A stretch of DNA of 22,437 bases from positions 1 to 22,437 of the forward strand of contig CBCTVZ010000030.1 of the NCBI GenBank assembly GCA_965150505.1. Reading direction: 5' to 3'. This DNA comes from JAGZHZ01 sp965150505 (GTDB lineage Bacteria > Bacillota > Clostridia > Lachnospirales > Lachnospiraceae). Numbering within the stretch: position 1 is the stretch's first letter; every line of letters begins with the position of its first letter. Under the pieces are notes generated by a model. It was not told the DNA's origin, ran no database searches, and saw nothing but the letters and a program-made list of their open reading frames with translations. Positions 13,799-22,184 of the stretch are shown one piece after another. The translations under genes and the position numbers were made by a program.

Positions 13799-15754
13799 GT
13801 TGATATTTCGTTTGAATCCAAGATATGTTGTGATCCAGTAAATTCCATAGATCAGGAAGAAAATAGCAAGACTTCCGATAAAATAGAAAAGATACGTCAG
13901 TTTATTTTCCAGAAGAAGCTGATATACATTGTTTACGGACGTTATCATACAGAAACAGCAGATGACAGGATATAAAACGGGGATGCCGAAAAGAATCCAT
14001 AGTTGCTTGCGAATAGTCCGATACAAGGAAGAATCATTTACGCCAAGTCTTCTCAGAGTGGAATAGCGATATTTATATTTTGCAGCGTCACTTAAAGATT
14101 GAATAGCAAGAATCGTTCCAACAGCTGAGATCAGTATAAAAGCGATATACAGACAGATACTTGCCAGCATTGCTGTCATGGTATTTTGTTCTTCAATGGC
14201 AGTTCCTCTTACCATCAATCGGTAATATTGACAGTGTACCGTTCCGTCTTCATCTGTTTTACATAATTGGTGCGCCATGTCATGATGAATTTTTTCTTCC
14301 AGATTATTTGTTGTCTCTTCAACAGTGTCTACAACAAGATGACTTTCTGATATTTCAAAACCTTCCACACATGGATCTGGAACGACCATCACAAATTGTT
14401 CTTCGCTGTTTAAGGTATTCCAGAAAGATTCTGTATCGATGGTTTTGAGATGTAAAGAGAAACCGTTTGACAGCTGAATTTGATGAAGCGCGTCGCAACC
14501 ATCAACAAGGTACTTTTTTTGGCTGCTTGTGACAATTAAATATTCATCTTCAGACAGCGTTACGGGATCTAGGTTTCTCATTTTTCGCAGCTGATTATAA
14601 GCGCTTGATGTGATTACACTGTCAAAATCAGCAAACTGGCTGTATAATGGCTGGATTTGATTTGCCGGATCTTTATAAATATCGTATGATATGGCCTCTT
14701 TTATCGTATAATCCTGATCGATTACGTCTATATATTCTGCAAAAGATTCTTTATCATCAAAAAGGCTGACATCGTACGGAGCTTCTAATTCAATGGTGGA
14801 ATGGTATACTGCTTTGTTGAGACCGGAAAAATTCAGAGCCAGAACAGCAATCAAAATCAGCATAGAAAGTGTCCCGAAGGTAACGCTCATCGTTCTGGCT
14901 TTTGATACAAATGTCCGCGCAACAAAAAGATGATCTTTTTGATATTTCAGTTTTGGATTTTTTAAAATCCATGATAAGATCATATCGCTGATAGCAGCAG
15001 AAATACCATAGATACTGATAATCAGGCCGATTACACTAAACATGAGATAAGACAGCGTCTCTGTCTGTCCAAAAGTGCTTTCCTGAAAACGTGAGTGCCA
15101 CAGAGCCAGAGAAGCAATTCCAAGAATAAGATCAAAGACAAAAATAAGATTTCTTTTTCTGGCATTTTGAAACATCTTTTTTTCATTTTGCTTTTCCAGA
15201 TAAAGGAAATTGTGTATCGTCATTTTTTTGATCTTATGTATCATATGGATCAGAACTAAAGTATAAATGGCGAGAAAATAAATTGCAAGCAGTCCAATCG
15301 AAACAGCATGAAAGGAGATAAAAATTACCTCTGGTATTCCTAAAATTTTAACGATCACCAAAGAGATAAACTGACTTAAAATAAAACCGAATGGAATTGA
15401 CAATAGGAATGCAAAGCAGCCCAAAATCATATTTTCAATCAGAAATAGTTTTGCGATATCTGTTTTCTTTATTCCGAGCAGCATATACGTTCCAAACTCT
15501 TTGCTCCTTTTTTCAAACATAAATTTTGTCGTATAGTTGATGAGAAAACAGACAACAAGTACAATGATACAGTTTACGAAAATCAGAACATTTCTAAAAG
15601 AATCCATGCCGAAGGATAATGCAGTTACTACATCGGAATTTGATACAAGACTAAAAGCAAGGATCAGGGAAAAAGAAATAGTGATCGTAATTAAATAGAT
15701 CAAATAATCTTTTAAACTTCGTTTTGCATTTCGATATGCTAATTTACTTAACAT
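13778..15754 (-). CDS. BceB-like ABC transporter permease (FtsX-type, large extracellular domain)
   Basis: The 658-residue permease has the ten-helix layout of the peptide-antibiotic (bacitracin-type) resistance family. There is an FtsX-type core, a hydrophobic stretch near residues 287-310, and a large extracellular domain (about residues 315-525). Three more helices follow near 530-550, 585-610 and 625-645. The start MLSKLAYRNAKRSLKDYLIYLITITISFSL is characteristic. The extracellular domain is the expected contact with the antimicrobial peptide or its lipid II complex and with the kinase. Its ATG lies in the last codons of the ATPase gene (overlap of 11 bases), with a GGAGGTGAAGTAGGAA ribosome-binding region. 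Target peptide unknown. Confidence 0.93.
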   Translation of the reverse strand: MLSKLAYRNAKRSLKDYLIYLITITISFSLILAFSLVSNSDVVTALSFGMDSFRNVLIFVNCIIVLVVCFLINYTTKFMFEKRSKEFGTYMLLGIKKTDIAKLFLIENMILGCFAFLLSIPFGFILSQFISLVIVKILGIPEVIFISFHAVSIGLLAIYFLAIYTLVLIHMIHKIKKMTIHNFLYLEKQNEKKMFQNARKRNLIFVFDLILGIASLALWHSRFQESTFGQTETLSYLMFSVIGLIISIYGISAAISDMILSWILKNPKLKYQKDHLFVARTFVSKARTMSVTFGTLSMLILIAVLALNFSGLNKAVYHSTIELEAPYDVSLFDDKESFAEYIDVIDQDYTIKEAISYDIYKDPANQIQPLYSQFADFDSVITSSAYNQLRKMRNLDPVTLSEDEYLIVTSSQKKYLVDGCDALHQIQLSNGFSLHLKTIDTESFWNTLNSEEQFVMVVPDPCVEGFEISESHLVVDTVEETTNNLEEKIHHDMAHQLCKTDEDGTVHCQYYRLMVRGTAIEEQNTMTAMLASICLYIAFILISAVGTILAIQSLSDAAKYKYRYSTLRRLGVNDSSLYRTIRKQLWILFGIPVLYPVICCFCMITSVNNVYQLLLENKLTYLFYFIGSLAIFFLIYGIYWITTYLGFKRNINEESSAF

Positions 15755-16514
15755 TTCCTACTTCACCTCCAAGCAAAGTCAAGATATCGAGGATTTCATT
15801 AAAGAAATCTTTTCGTGTCTTTTCACCTTTAAAAATTTCATCAAAAATCCTGCCATCTTTCAAAAATAAAATTCGTTCACAGAAAGAAGCGCAGAACGGA
15901 TCATGCGTCACCATCAGAATCGTTGCCTGAAGCTCTTTGTTTATGTCGGACATCGTTTCTAAAAGCATTCGGGAAGCCTTAGAATCAAGCGCGCCTGTCG
16001 GTTCATCTGCCAGAATCAGTTTGGGCTGATTGATCAATGCTCTGGCACAGGCGCATCGCTGTTTTTGTCCGCCGGAGACTTCATATGGAAATTTTGAGAG
16101 GATATCTGAGATTCCTAGTTTGGCAGAGATTTCCTGTACTTTATTTTGAATAAAAGATGGATTTTTTTTGTTGATAATCAGGGAAAGAGAAATATTTTCT
16201 TCTATCGTCAAGGTGTCTAATAAGTTAAAATCCTGAAAAATAAAACCTAAATTTTCTCGTCTGAAATCTGCAAAATCTTTTTCTTTTATTTTGGTAATAT
16301 CTTGATTGTGGATAAAAATATGACCGCTTGTCACGGTATCAATCGTAGAAATACAGTTTAAAAGCGTGGTTTTTCCAGAGCCGCTTGCCCCCATAATAGC
16401 AGTAAATTCGCCCTTATCTACCGTCATGGAAATGCCGTCTACTGCCTTTGTGATATGATTTGTATTTGCACCATAATATTTTCTTACCTGATCTAAATGT
16501 AATATCTGTTCCAT
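15744..16514 (-). CDS. BceA-like ABC transporter ATP-binding protein
   Basis: The 256-residue ATPase has Walker A GASGSGKT at 42-49, Q-loop Gln94 (IFQD), signature VSGGQ at 146-150, Walker B LILADE at 166-171 and the switch histidine His204. The overall pattern (a compact ATPase followed directly by a ten-TM FtsX-type permease and a response regulator and kinase) is that of the Bce-type peptide detoxification modules. A GAGG eight bases before the ATG serves as ribosome-binding site. It is the first gene of the four-gene minus-strand operon. In known systems the transporter frees lipid II from peptides such as bacitracin and also signals to the kinase. Confidence 0.95.
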   Translation of the reverse strand: MEQILHLDQVRKYYGANTNHITKAVDGISMTVDKGEFTAIMGASGSGKTTLLNCISTIDTVTSGHIFIHNQDITKIKEKDFADFRRENLGFIFQDFNLLDTLTIEENISLSLIINKKNPSFIQNKVQEISAKLGISDILSKFPYEVSGGQKQRCACARALINQPKLILADEPTGALDSKASRMLLETMSDINKELQATILMVTHDPFCASFCERILFLKDGRIFDEIFKGEKTRKDFFNEILDILTLLGGEVGNVK

Positions 16515-16574
16515 AAAAATCGCCTCATTTTCCTTTCTGAATTGGTATAGATCTATGATGTGGAATCTGATTTG

Positions 16575-16603
16575 ATTATATCAAGATCGAATGTGAAATA
16601 CAC
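16575..16603 (-). promoter_or_regulatory. Promoter of the Bce-type operon
   Basis: On the minus strand TATAAT (16580-16575) is preceded by TGA, giving an extended -10. The -35 position (GTGTAT at 16603-16598) is poor, as expected for an activator-dependent promoter. On the plus strand TACACTTACACTT at 16599-16611 is a short direct repeat over this region, a plausible response-regulator site. Confidence 0.5.
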
Positions 16604-16691
16604 TTACACTTTTGAAAGGAAAAACGATTCGGATTTTTTTGTTGAATTTTAAAATAAAAGAAAAAAATAATAAAAACAGCAAGAAAAGAAA

Positions 16692-16720
16692 TGGAATTTT
16701 TAAAAGAAATCAGATATAAT
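16692..16720 (+). promoter_or_regulatory. Promoter candidate for mgsA
   Basis: A perfect TATAAT at 16715-16720 lies 17 bases after a weak TGGAAT at 16692-16697. The leader would be about 90 bases long. Confidence 0.45.
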
Positions 16721-16816
16721 AATGGCGTAAAGAACAATGGGTACAGCAAAAAAACAAAAAGCAAAAAAAGAAAGAAATAAAAGAACAAGAAATAAAAAGA
16801 AATAGGAGAAGGATGT

Positions 16817-17290
16817 ATGGAAAAATTGACATTGACGATTCCAAAACAAAAAAGCATTGCTTTGATTGCTCATGACGGAAAAAAACAGGAACTGATTGCA
16901 TGGTGTCAGAAACATAAAGAAATTTTATCACAGCATTTTTTGTGCGGTACGGGAACGACAGCGCGTATGATTACAGATGCCACAAATTTGCCGGTGAAAG
17001 GATATAACAGTGGACCGCTTGGCGGAGATCAGCAGATTGGAGCAAAGATTGTGGAAGGTCAGATTGATCTTGTCGTTTTCTTTTCTGATCCTTTGACGGC
17101 TGCACCGCATGATCCAGATGTGAAGGCTTTGCTTCGCATTGCACAAGTTTATGATATTCCGATTGCAAACAATAAGGCAAGCGCCGATTTTATAATTACT
17201 TCTCCATATCTGACAGAGGAATATGAACATGAAGTAATCAATTTTCAGGAAAATATCAGACAGAGAGCGTTCTCTATGGCAGAAAAGTAA
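16817..17290 (+). CDS. mgsA: Methylglyoxal synthase
   Basis: The 157-residue enzyme converts dihydroxyacetone phosphate to methylglyoxal and phosphate in the cytoplasm, a bypass of lower glycolysis when phosphate is low. The catalytic residues line up with E. coli numbering: His19 (ALIAHDGKK), Asp71 (GPLGGDQQIG), His98 and Asp101 (DPLTAAPHDPDVKALLR). The phosphate-binding GTGTTA at 44-49 is also present. Length and motifs are those of a normal intact family member. GGAGAAGG lies just before the ATG. It appears to be a single-gene unit; no terminator hairpin is visible before the T-box promoter downstream, so some read-through into the ilv leader is possible. Confidence 0.97.
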   Translation: MEKLTLTIPKQKSIALIAHDGKKQELIAWCQKHKEILSQHFLCGTGTTARMITDATNLPVKGYNSGPLGGDQQIGAKIVEGQIDLVVFFSDPLTAAPHDPDVKALLRIAQVYDIPIANNKASADFIITSPYLTEEYEHEVINFQENIRQRAFSMAEK

Positions 17291-17343
17291 AGTAGAGACA
17301 AAAAGAAAACGAAAAATTTTTTTGGAAAAGTCAGAAATATTTA

Positions 17344-17373
17344 TTGACAAAAGTGGAAGCTACAAACTATAAT
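17344..17373 (+). promoter_or_regulatory. Sigma-A promoter of the ilvBN operon
   Basis: TTGACA at 17344-17349 and TATAAT at 17368-17373 with an 18-base spacer. Transcription should begin near 17380, upstream of the T-box. Confidence 0.85.
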
Positions 17374-17429
17374 AGTTATAAAATTTTTACAAGTATTTTG
17401 AAAAAATAACATTAAAAATGAGCAAAAAT

Positions 17430-17701
17430 GACAAATGCAGCGACGGGGAGGAGTAGACAGATTCTGAATCAGCAGAGAGGAGATGGCAGGTGAAAATCTT
17501 CGTGAAGGAACTGAGGAAGTAGCCCTTGAGCAGCAAACCGAACGATAAAATTTTTATCTAGTAGGCTTTGACGTGATTCTCACGTTACAGGGAAGCGACA
17601 TGAACAATCGTGTCGGAAGAGTGCAGGGAAACTCTGCGAAAATAGGTGGTACCGTGGATTTTTGTCCGCCCTAGGCTTTGATTGGCTTAGGGCTTTTTTT
17701 A
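17430..17701 (+). promoter_or_regulatory. T-box leader (tRNA-sensing riboswitch), probable valine specifier
   Basis: This leader matches the T-box class: stem I with AGTAG and AGAGAG elements, then the diagnostic T-box sequence AGGTGGTACCGTGG at 17644-17657. A terminator helix ends it (GCCCTAGGC at 17668-17676 with GCTTAGGGC at 17685-17693, then a T-run). By alignment with the usual GAA-codon-purine-CC-CUUGAGC pattern, the specifier codon is GUA at 17519-17521, meaning tRNA-Val. The acceptor-binding bulge reads UGGU, which fits a tRNA with discriminator A. Uncharged tRNA should favour the antiterminator and read-through into ilvB. The specifier assignment is less sure than the class. Confidence 0.93.
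17668..17701 (+). terminator. T-box conditional terminator
   Basis: Nine-base stem with one G-T pair (17668-17676 with 17685-17693), an eight-base loop and a run of eight T residues. It competes with the antiterminator formed by the T-box sequence. Confidence 0.9.
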
Positions 17702-17731
17702 TATCAAGAAAAGAAAAAGGGAGGTCATTTT

Positions 17732-19447
17732 ATGAAACAAATCTCAGGAAATAAATTATTGGTAAAGGCATTAAAAGAAGAAGGCGTGGAAGTTATTTTT
17801 GGATATCCAGGCGCGTGTACAATCAATATCAGCGATGAGCTGTATAAACAAAATGAGATTGCGGTTGTTCTACCAAGACATGAGCAGGCATTGGTTCATG
17901 AAGCAGACGCTTATGCAAGAACGACAGGAAAAGTAGGCGTTTGTCTCGTGACAAGTGGTCCTGGCGCAACGAATCTTGTGACGGGGCTTGCCACAGCAAA
18001 TTATGACAGTGTTCCGCTTGTATGCTTTACAGGACAGGTGGAGCGTCATCTGATCGGAAATGATGCGTTTCAGGAAGTAGATATTGTTGGAATTACAAGA
18101 AGTATCACAAAATATGGAGTGACGGTAAAAAATAGAGAAGATCTTGGAAGAATTATCAAGGAAGCGTTTTATATTGCAAGTACGGGCAGACCGGGACCTG
18201 TTTTGATTGACCTTCCAAAAGATGTGATGTCAGAACTGGGAAGTTCAGAATATCCAAAATCTGTGAATATTCGCGGATATAAACCGAATACAAACGTTCA
18301 CATCGGACAGTTAAAGAAAGCGCTCAAAATGTTGAATAACGCAAAAAAACCACTTTTTCTGGCTGGTGGAGGCGTAAATATTGCAAGAGCAAACAAGCTT
18401 TTTCAGGAAGTGGTAGAGAAGACACAAGTGCCCGTAGTTACAACGGTTATGGGACGCGGATCTATTCCAACAAATCATCCGTTATTTATTGGAAATTTGG
18501 GAATGCACGGTTCTTATGCGGCAAATATGGCTGTGAGCAACTGTGATGTTCTATTTTCAATCGGAACGAGATTTAATGATCGAATCACAGGAAAATTGCA
18601 CGCATTTGCTCCAAATGCACAGATTATCCATATTGATATTGATACGGCATCAATTTCCAGAAATATCCATGTAGATATCCCGATTGTAGCAGATGCAAAA
18701 GAAGCGCTTGAAAAAATGGCAGAGTATGTGGAAGAGTGTTCTACAGAGAAATGGCTCGAAGAGATCGCGCTTTGGAAAGAGGAGCATCCATTGTTGATGC
18801 GTCCAAGTTCATTAAGTCCGATGGATATTTTAAAAGCAATTAATACACAATTTGATGAGGCAATTATTGTGACGGATGTTGGACAGCACCAGATGCTGGT
18901 ATCACAGTATGCAGAGATTACAGAAAAGAAAAAGCTGATTATGTCTGGAGGACTTGGAACGATGGGATACGGTTTCCCAGGAGCAATCGGGGCAAAAATT
19001 GGAAATCCAGATACGCCAGTCATTGCTATTTCAGGCGACGGAGGAATGCAGATGAATATTCAGGAATTTGCAACCGCTGTTTTGGAAGAACTTCCAGTGA
19101 TTGCCTGTGTCTTTAACAATGAATATCTTGGAATGGTTCGCCAATGGCAGAAATTATTTTATGGAAAACGATATGCGATGACAAATCTGCGTGCCGGAGC
19201 GCTTTCAAGACGGACAGAAGGAGAAGAATATCCGGAATATACGCCTGATTTTGTGAAACTGGCGGAGAGTTACGGCGCAAAGGGAATCCGTGTGACAAAA
19301 AAAGAAGAGATTGCCGGAGCATTTGAGGAAGCAAGAAAAAATACGAAGACACCGACTCTGATCGAATTTATTATTGATCCGGAAGAAATGGTTTATCCGA
19401 TGATTAAACCGGGTGGAACGTTAGAAGATATGATTATGGATTGTTGA
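17732..19447 (+). CDS. ilvB: Acetolactate synthase, large (catalytic) subunit
   Basis: The 571-residue thiamine-diphosphate enzyme makes acetolactate or acetohydroxybutyrate, the first common step of valine, leucine and isoleucine synthesis. The N-terminal domain holds IFGYPGACT and the catalytic-type Glu51 in PRHEQ. The central FAD-type domain and the C-terminal ThDP motif (GDGGMQMNIQEF, then FNNEYLGMVRQWQ) follow. ATG 17732 has GGGAGG at 17719-17724, seven bases upstream; an earlier TTG at 17678 lies inside the terminator helix and is rejected. The GYPGACTINI segment replaces the more usual GYPGGAVLPI. The gene is controlled by the T-box and followed by the small subunit gene 64 bases on. 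Confidence 0.96.
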   Translation: MKQISGNKLLVKALKEEGVEVIFGYPGACTINISDELYKQNEIAVVLPRHEQALVHEADAYARTTGKVGVCLVTSGPGATNLVTGLATANYDSVPLVCFTGQVERHLIGNDAFQEVDIVGITRSITKYGVTVKNREDLGRIIKEAFYIASTGRPGPVLIDLPKDVMSELGSSEYPKSVNIRGYKPNTNVHIGQLKKALKMLNNAKKPLFLAGGGVNIARANKLFQEVVEKTQVPVVTTVMGRGSIPTNHPLFIGNLGMHGSYAANMAVSNCDVLFSIGTRFNDRITGKLHAFAPNAQIIHIDIDTASISRNIHVDIPIVADAKEALEKMAEYVEECSTEKWLEEIALWKEEHPLLMRPSSLSPMDILKAINTQFDEAIIVTDVGQHQMLVSQYAEITEKKKLIMSGGLGTMGYGFPGAIGAKIGNPDTPVIAISGDGGMQMNIQEFATAVLEELPVIACVFNNEYLGMVRQWQKLFYGKRYAMTNLRAGALSRRTEGEEYPEYTPDFVKLAESYGAKGIRVTKKEEIAGAFEEARKNTKTPTLIEFIIDPEEMVYPMIKPGGTLEDMIMDC

Positions 19448-19511
19448 GAAGAAAAAAATATTTTCAAATAAGGTTGTATCATGGTATTGGATGAAAGGAA
19501 CGGGAATCGAT

Positions 19512-20021
19512 ATGGAAAAAGGTATGAAGAAAAGATGGATTTCTCTTTATGTAGAAAATCAGGTAGGTGTACTTTCAAAAATTTCAGGTTTGTTTTCAGG
19601 AAAATGTTATAATTTGGACAGTCTGACAGTAGGAACGACAGAAGACCCTACCATATCAAGAATGACGATTGCAACGGTCAGCGATGACGAGACATTTGAA
19701 CAGATCAAAAAGCAGTTAAACCGTATGGTGGAAGTAATCAAGGTGATTGATTTTACAAATATTTTTGTGCGAATGAAAGAAATTTTGTATGTAAAAGTAA
19801 GAAAATGTACACCGGAAGATAAGGTAGAGCTGTTTCAGATTGCGGAGACATTTAAGGCGAAAGTGATTGATTATGGAAGAGACAGTCTGCTTTTGGAATT
19901 TGTTCAGACTGCTACAAAAAACGATGCCGTTGTAAAATTGATGAAAGAGGAATTTGAGAGTATCGAAGTTGTGCGTGGTGGAAGCGTAGGAATTGAATCC
20001 ATCAGTATGATGGAAAGATAA
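19512..20021 (+). CDS. ilvN: Acetolactate synthase, small (regulatory) subunit
   Basis: The 169-residue protein begins with an ACT domain (WISLYVENQVGVLSKISGLFSGKCYNLDSLTVGTTEDPTISRMTI), which binds the feedback inhibitor valine. The C-terminal ALS_ss domain (MKEILYVKVRKCTPEDKVELFQIAETFKAKVIDY) stimulates the large subunit. Of three in-frame starts, ATG 19512 is preferred, with AAAGGAACGGGA spaced 6-11 bases upstream; ATG 19491 has only a distant AAGG, and ATG 19524 is too close to its purine run. The product should activate IlvB and give valine feedback control at the protein level, complementing the T-box control of transcription. No ilvC or ilvD follows. Confidence 0.93.
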   Translation: MEKGMKKRWISLYVENQVGVLSKISGLFSGKCYNLDSLTVGTTEDPTISRMTIATVSDDETFEQIKKQLNRMVEVIKVIDFTNIFVRMKEILYVKVRKCTPEDKVELFQIAETFKAKVIDYGRDSLLLEFVQTATKNDAVVKLMKEEFESIEVVRGGSVGIESISMMER

Positions 20022-20025
20022 AATC

Positions 20026-20075
20026 AGATCTATTTTCCAGTGAGATTCATTGTTATATGTCTGGAAAATAGATCT
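20026..20075. repeat. 15-bp perfect inverted repeat after ilvN
   Basis: AGATCTATTTTCCAG (20026-20040) and CTGGAAAATAGATCT (20061-20075) are perfectly complementary around a 20-base loop. No T-tract follows on either strand. It may protect the mRNA 3' end or act as a transcription or replication signal. Confidence 0.8.
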
Positions 20076-20109
20076 TAAAAGGAATAAAAATTTTGAAATA
20101 AGAAGAAAG

Positions 20110-20163
20110 AAGATCAGTTATTTTGGAATAAAATTATTTTATTTTGAAATGCTGATCTTTTTT
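20110..20163. terminator. Bidirectional terminator between ilvN and the MATE gene
   Basis: AAGATCAG (20110-20117) pairs with CTGATCTT (20152-20159). The intervening AT-rich sequence is itself partly self-complementary. TTTTTT follows on the plus strand and CTTTCTTCTT on the minus strand. The right arm lies inside the last codons of the MATE gene. Confidence 0.7.
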
Positions 20164-21479
20164 CCTTTATATAAGACATAGATCAACGTGTAAAGAGCCA
20201 TGATACCAGATACGGTTGGCGCAATCTTTCCAAGCATTCCAAGATCTGAGGCAAAATATTTTCCAAAGAAATAGACCATCGGGATGCGAAGCAGAAGAGC
20301 GCCGGCGCTGCAGCTGATCATGGTCCAGACTGTTTTTTGACATCCGTTTAGATAACCATTCAGGCAAAAGACAATCGCAACAAGGATATAATCATAACTG
20401 CAGGAGCGGAAAAATGGGATTCCGGCCGCAATTACATTTTCATCACTGGAGAAGACACGGATCATAGAAGCGGGATTGAACTGTGCCCAGATCCAAAATA
20501 AAAAGGAGACAAACAGGGCAAAACTCATTCCATACCACAGGGATTTTCTGGCTCGTTCCGGTTTCCCAGCGCCAATATTCTGCGCTGTGATGGCGGCCAG
20601 CGCATTTGCCATTGAGGTAGCAGACAGCATGGCAAAGACATCATATTTGCTGCTGATTCCGACGACAGATGCCGCAAAGACGCCACATTTATTCATCACC
20701 GTCATCAGATATAAAAAAGAGATGCGGACCATCATTTCCTGAAAGGAGATTGGGATTCCGACGAAGGCAAGTTCCTTTGCGGTACTTCCTGTGATTTGAA
20801 AACTAGAAAGTTTGAAATCAAACAGAAAATGACTCTTTTTCAGATAGAGGATGGATAAAATCATGCTGAATGCTTGAGATAAAACAGTAGCGAGCGCTGT
20901 GCCGCTGACTCCCATATGAGCATATTTTACAAAAACAATATCAAGGATAATGTTTAAAAAGCAGGCGATTCCGACAAAGATCATCGGTCTTGTGGAGTCG
21001 CCGTATCCTCTTAATATCGCACTGATGGCATTGTATCCGCAGATGAAAATATTTCCGAGAGAGCAGATGGTGACATATTGCGCGGTCAGATCAAAAGCTT
21101 CTTTTGGAGTCTGTAAAAGATGAAGCAGAGGATCACGAAATAAAATCATAACGATGGTAAGAAAAACGGCGACGAGAGAAAAGATGGTGAGTGTCGTTCC
21201 AATCGTCTGTTTGACACGCGTGAGATTTTTCTGTCCCATATATTTTCCGATCAAAATGGTACTGCCAAGCGTCAAACCTGAGACGAGACTGGTGATAATT
21301 TGAGTGACTTGTGTCCCTGTGGAGACTGCGGCGACACTTTCAGAAGCGCAGTATTTTCCGACAACAAAGAGATCGACTGCGCCGTACAGGGACTGTAAAA
21401 TATTTGCAATTAAAAATGGGATAGCAAATAAAAACAGAGTCTTTACAATACTTCCGTCAGTAAGATTGTTTTTTTTCAT
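20139..21479 (-). CDS. MATE-family exporter (second in the window)
   Basis: The 446-residue protein has two six-helix halves and the start LTDGSIVKTLFLFAIPFLIANILQSLYGAVDLFVVGKYC, typical of DinF/NorM-type bacterial MATE exporters. It should export cationic compounds by sodium or proton exchange. It is only distantly similar to the MATE exporter at 8333-9661, so the two are not a recent duplication. AAAGAGGATTTTAATT precedes the ATG. It forms a single-gene unit with its own promoter, convergent with the ilv operon. There is no adjacent regulator gene. Substrate unknown. Confidence 0.94.
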   Translation of the reverse strand: MKKNNLTDGSIVKTLFLFAIPFLIANILQSLYGAVDLFVVGKYCASESVAAVSTGTQVTQIITSLVSGLTLGSTILIGKYMGQKNLTRVKQTIGTTLTIFSLVAVFLTIVMILFRDPLLHLLQTPKEAFDLTAQYVTICSLGNIFICGYNAISAILRGYGDSTRPMIFVGIACFLNIILDIVFVKYAHMGVSGTALATVLSQAFSMILSILYLKKSHFLFDFKLSSFQITGSTAKELAFVGIPISFQEMMVRISFLYLMTVMNKCGVFAASVVGISSKYDVFAMLSATSMANALAAITAQNIGAGKPERARKSLWYGMSFALFVSFLFWIWAQFNPASMIRVFSSDENVIAAGIPFFRSCSYDYILVAIVFCLNGYLNGCQKTVWTMISCSAGALLLRIPMVYFFGKYFASDLGMLGKIAPTVSGIMALYTLIYVLYKGKKISISK

Positions 21480-21512
21480 AATTAAAATCCTCTTTCCGTT
21501 ATTTTTCTTTTT

Positions 21513-21540
21513 ATTATAATCATTCTGAAAATGAGTACAA
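21513..21540 (-). promoter_or_regulatory. Promoter of the second MATE gene
   Basis: On the minus strand TTGTAC (21540-21535) and TATAAT (21518-21513) have a 16-base spacer. It is about 30 bases upstream of the start codon. Confidence 0.65.
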
Positions 21541-21710
21541 GTGATTTTTAGAAAGCTAAAAACATATTGCGTTTAGGTGATGGGGAATTTGCATAGAGAA
21601 GATGGATGAAGATTAAGAGTTTGAAAAAATAAGTTTGTATTTGAAAATTTTGCAAGAATAATTCTGTGATAAAATAAGAGAACAGATCAAAAGAAAAAGG
21701 AGAAAATGGA

Positions 21711-22151
21711 ATGAGAATAAGACAGATCAAAGAAGGAAAAAAGGAATATTTGGAGCTTTTGCTTTTGGCAGATGAGCAGGAGGATATGATTGACCGCTAC
21801 CTCTCAAGAGGAGAGATGTTTGTGTTAGAAGACAATGGCGTAAAAGCAGAATGTGTCGTGACAAAAGAGGGCGAGGGATTGTATGAGATCAAAAATCTTG
21901 CAGTCTGTCCGATGTGTCAGAGAAAGGGATATGCCAGAACGTTGATACAATTTTTATTTCAACACTATACGGACTGTGAGACGATGATCGTAGGGACAGG
22001 AGACAGTATCTTGACGATTCCATTTTATGAAAAATGTGGTTTTCAGGAATTTAAGAGAGTAAAAAATTTTTTTACCGATCATTACGATCATCCGATTTTT
22101 GAGGGAGGAAAGCAATTAGTAGATATGGTATATCTGATGCGAAAACGATGA
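21711..22151 (+). CDS. GNAT-family N-acetyltransferase (YvbK-like)
   Basis: The 146-residue protein has the GNAT fold. ADEQEDMIDRYLSRGEMFVLEDNG is the N-terminal part, IKNLAVCPMCQRKGYARTLIQFLF has the acetyl-CoA motif A (Q-R-K-G-Y-A for the usual Q/R-x-x-G-x-G/A), and IPFYEKCGFQEFKRVKNFFTDHY is motif B. The ending HYDHPIFEGGKQLVDMVYL resembles Bacillus YvbK-type enzymes. It should transfer an acetyl group from acetyl-CoA to an amine; the acceptor is unknown. AAAGGAG at 21696-21702 is well placed. An extended -10 (TGA then TAAAAT at 21670-21675) may be its promoter. The gene stands alone. Confidence 0.92.
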   Translation: MRIRQIKEGKKEYLELLLLADEQEDMIDRYLSRGEMFVLEDNGVKAECVVTKEGEGLYEIKNLAVCPMCQRKGYARTLIQFLFQHYTDCETMIVGTGDSILTIPFYEKCGFQEFKRVKNFFTDHYDHPIFEGGKQLVDMVYLMRKR

Positions 22152-22184
22152 AGAAGAAAAAATAGAAAAATAATATTATTAACC

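Larger units (their letters stand above)
16515..16816. other. Divergent intergenic region between the Bce operon and mgsA
   Basis: It holds the Bce promoter near 16575-16603 and the mgsA promoter near 16692-16720. The last 90 bases are strongly purine-rich with very few T residues. They include a 22-codon frame (16737-16805) rich in Lys and Arg, with no ribosome-binding site; it is not called as a gene. Confidence 0.5.

Noticed and set aside
16928..17350. 140-residue minus-strand frame
   Set aside because: It is antisense to mgsA and shares no features with known families.
17678..17731. TTG start for ilvB
   Set aside because: It lies inside the T-box terminator helix and lacks a ribosome-binding site; ATG 17732 has both a Shine-Dalgarno and the family-typical N-terminus.
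18514..19023. 169-residue minus-strand frame
   Set aside because: It is antisense to ilvB, low in charged residues and has no promoter or ribosome-binding site of its own.
8333..21479. The two MATE exporters as a recent duplication
   Set aside because: Their sequences share only family-level features and differ throughout, so recent duplication is not supported.
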